Shown here: positions 7,318-8,315 of the stretch, piece by piece
Numbering within the stretch: position 1 is the stretch's first letter
How the letters are laid out: each line of letters opens with the position of its first letter
Source of the DNA: Micrococcaceae bacterium UBA3381
Lineage (GTDB): Bacteria > Actinomycetota > Actinomycetes > Actinomycetales > Micrococcaceae
Length of the DNA: 8,315 bases
Direction: 5' to 3'
Assembly: GCA_002358975.1 (NCBI GenBank)
Contig: DEPX01000222.1
Coordinates: forward strand, 5,811-14,125
Notes under the pieces: model-generated
Databases searched by the model: none
What the model was told of the DNA's origin: nothing
What the model saw: the letters and a program-made list of their open reading frames with translations, nothing else
Made by a program: the position numbers and the translations under genes

Positions 7318-7998
7318 TCACTGTTCTTCGTTGTAGGAATCAGTATCAGATTGTGTTGCGGTAGACCTAATAGACGTCAGAAGGCCGTCTAAGGCACCTT
7401 CTTCGACAAGACCCTGAGAGAAGAGCTCCATTGCAGGGTAAAAATAACGCTGCAGACTTTCCGGTGAGCCATCGGATGCAAGAAAATCCACATCCAGTAG
7501 ACGATAGACATGCTCATGCAAAACTAAGGCACCCAATGACCACAACACCAGTAGTACAACTCGATCCCGCGGAACAGCACTGGGTTTAATCAGGCCCGCC
7601 TCTTCGCCTTGGTTCATGTAGTCCTCAGCATCAGCAACCATCTCATCAATGAACGCTGAAGCATTCGTACCACTCTCAGTGAGGCTACGGGTCAGGTATT
7701 GGAGCAGTGCGCGACTATCTTGTAACTGGCGCAAAGCTGTGAAGGGATCAAACTGCGGCTCGGAACCGATAGTTTCTTTCTTCCGAATCCGAATAAGTTG
7801 TGCGACATAGTCATCGCAGCTCACTCGCAGGGCATCCTTGGTGCCGAAATGATGAACAATTAACGCTTGGGAGACGCCGGCTTCTGTGGCGATATCCTTC
7901 AGCGTAGTACCGCGGAATCCTTGTTTTCCAAACAGCAATACTGCTGCATCGCGGATCCGATCTGCGCCACTACGGTGGCCATTTTCTGTTGACGACAT
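7318..7998 (-). CDS. TetR-family repressor of the export operon, 226 aa
   Basis: A one-component DNA-binding regulator. The N-terminal TetR helix-turn-helix spans about residues 12-58, with DRIRDAAVLLFGKQGFRGTTLKDIATEAGVS followed by the recognition-helix region QALIVHHFGTKDALR, matching the family pattern closely. Residues 65-205 are mostly helical and form the ligand-binding and dimer domain; the last 20 residues are polar and probably disordered. The ATG at 7998 has AGAGGG four bases upstream as ribosome binding site. It is the first gene of the operon with the ABC ATPase and permease genes, so it most likely represses its own transcription and theirs and is released by a compound the pump exports. 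A 22-base inverted repeat over the promoter is the likely operator. The inducer cannot be predicted. Confidence 0.93.
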   Translation of the reverse strand: MSSTENGHRSGADRIRDAAVLLFGKQGFRGTTLKDIATEAGVSQALIVHHFGTKDALRVSCDDYVAQLIRIRKKETIGSEPQFDPFTALRQLQDSRALLQYLTRSLTESGTNASAFIDEMVADAEDYMNQGEEAGLIKPSAVPRDRVVLLVLWSLGALVLHEHVYRLLDVDFLASDGSPESLQRYFYPAMELFSQGLVEEGALDGLLTSIRSTATQSDTDSYNEEQ

Positions 7999-8012
7999 GT
8001 TGCCCTCTTAGT

Positions 8013-8034
8013 ACTGACTGAATACTTAGTCAGT
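8013..8034. promoter_or_regulatory. Probable TetR operator, 22-base inverted repeat
   Basis: Perfect seven-base arms ACTGACT (8013-8019) and AGTCAGT (8028-8034) flank an eight-base centre GAATACTT. Size and symmetry are typical of TetR-family sites. It overlaps the -10 box and the expected transcription start of tetR and ends 14 bases before the tetR ATG, so binding would block RNA polymerase. No second copy was noticed elsewhere in the window. Confidence 0.7.
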
Positions 8035-8060
8035 CTAGGAGAGTTGTCTTGACTATTCAA
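8032..8060 (-). promoter_or_regulatory. Predicted promoter of tetR and the export operon
   Basis: On the minus strand TTGAAT (8060-8055, -35, four of six consensus matches) is separated by exactly 17 bases from TAGACT (8037-8032, -10, four of six). The expected transcript start is near 8025, giving a leader of roughly 27 bases before the tetR ATG. The -10 box overlaps one arm of the inverted repeat. Confidence 0.6.
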
Positions 8061-8193
8061 GAGCGCAACTGGTTGCCGTTTGTTGGAACCCAAAAGGACC
8101 AAGGGACAAAAAGACGGCGATCCCGCAAATGAGCGCCATAATCATCAAGTAAATTCCGACTGTGCCTACCCAGGCACTGGACGGCGCTATATC
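8053..8193 (-). pseudogene. Possible relic C-terminal end of a membrane transporter gene, 46 codons
   Basis: Between an in-frame TAA (8196-8194) and a TAG (8055-8053), this frame encodes DIAPSSAWVG, then a strongly hydrophobic stretch of about 23 residues (VGTVGIYLMIMALICGIAVF and on), then a polar tail ending ATSCALE. The pattern is like the last transmembrane helix and tail of a major facilitator-type transporter, perhaps of the metabolite:H+ symporter group, but that likeness is weak and from memory. No start codon with a ribosome binding site precedes the helix and no frame upstream continues the protein to the window edge, so it is more likely a decayed remnant than a small gene. A small membrane protein starting at the TTG or ATG inside the helix cannot be excluded. 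Its stop overlaps the tetR -35 box. Confidence 0.35.
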
Positions 8194-8315
8194 TTATTCG
8201 CAGCCGGACCGCGAACCTTCGTGGGTTCCGCGCGGCAAAGCGGAGCACCATGGAACGTTCGACGAATAGGTGCACAATCGCCCAGTATTGTATGGCCGCA
8301 CGATCATGCATGGGT
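8194..8315. other. Right-edge stretch with no recognisable gene
   Basis: No supported coding region is seen here. An 84-codon frame on the minus strand (8311-8057) is Arg-rich and low in recognisable structure. An imperfect hairpin with GAACC/GGTTC arms (8213-8217 and 8224-8228), extended by CGC/GCG past one bulged base, is the only secondary-structure feature noticed. The stretch may be decayed coding DNA continuing beyond the window. Confidence 0.4.

Noticed and set aside
8048..8061. Small inverted repeat CTTGA/TCAAG at the tetR -35 region
   Set aside because: Five-base arms are expected by chance; the 22-base repeat at 8013-8034 is a much better operator.
8209..8232. Imperfect hairpin near the right edge as a terminator
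   Set aside because: It has a bulged stem and no U-run on either strand, and no gene clearly ends beside it.
8057..8311. An 84-codon minus-strand frame at the right edge
   Set aside because: Arg-rich, no recognisable motif, no ribosome binding site, and it runs out of frame through the more convincing membrane-helix segment.

Overview
The window looks like chromosomal DNA from a mid-GC actinobacterium, probably one of the Micrococcales. This is inferred from the kinds of genes present (a TetR/ABC-ATPase/large duplicated permease export operon and a V-type DyP peroxidase with a catalase-like neighbour), from the GTG and TTG start codons, and from the codon use. No RNA gene, CRISPR array, insertion sequence or origin was seen.

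Left part, plus strand (1-3629): a tight four-gene block. It holds the 3' end of a catalase-like haem protein (y4iL-like group), a 231-residue protein that resembles half of a DyP peroxidase, a complete DyP-type haem peroxidase, and a lipid-anchored secretory-lipase-type hydrolase. The gap after the catalase-like gene is 28 bases with a strong ribosome binding site. The next junctions are a TAATG overlap and a GTGA overlap, so the last three genes are almost certainly translated as a unit. Its promoter lies left of the window. Two haem (per)oxidase-type proteins, a DyP-like partner and a surface lipase suggest oxidative processing of a lipid or ester substrate, but this is inference.

Middle, minus strand (3640-4656): a bile acid:sodium symporter family (BASS) transporter, convergent with the lipase gene. 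A perfect 16-base palindrome at the junction contains or touches both stop codons and is probably a weak shared terminator.

Right part, minus strand (4741-7998): an export operon in the order tetR, ABC ATPase, ABC permease, with a 7-base gap and an ATGA overlap. A convincing promoter with an overlapping inverted repeat sits just upstream of tetR, as expected for self-repression with induction by the exported compound. The BASS gene follows the permease after 84 bases and may be read through or have its own weak promoter.

Far right (8041-8315): no intact gene. A 46-codon stretch on the minus strand encodes a membrane helix and tail without a start and looks like the relic end of a transporter gene. 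Its stop codon overlaps the tetR -35 box.
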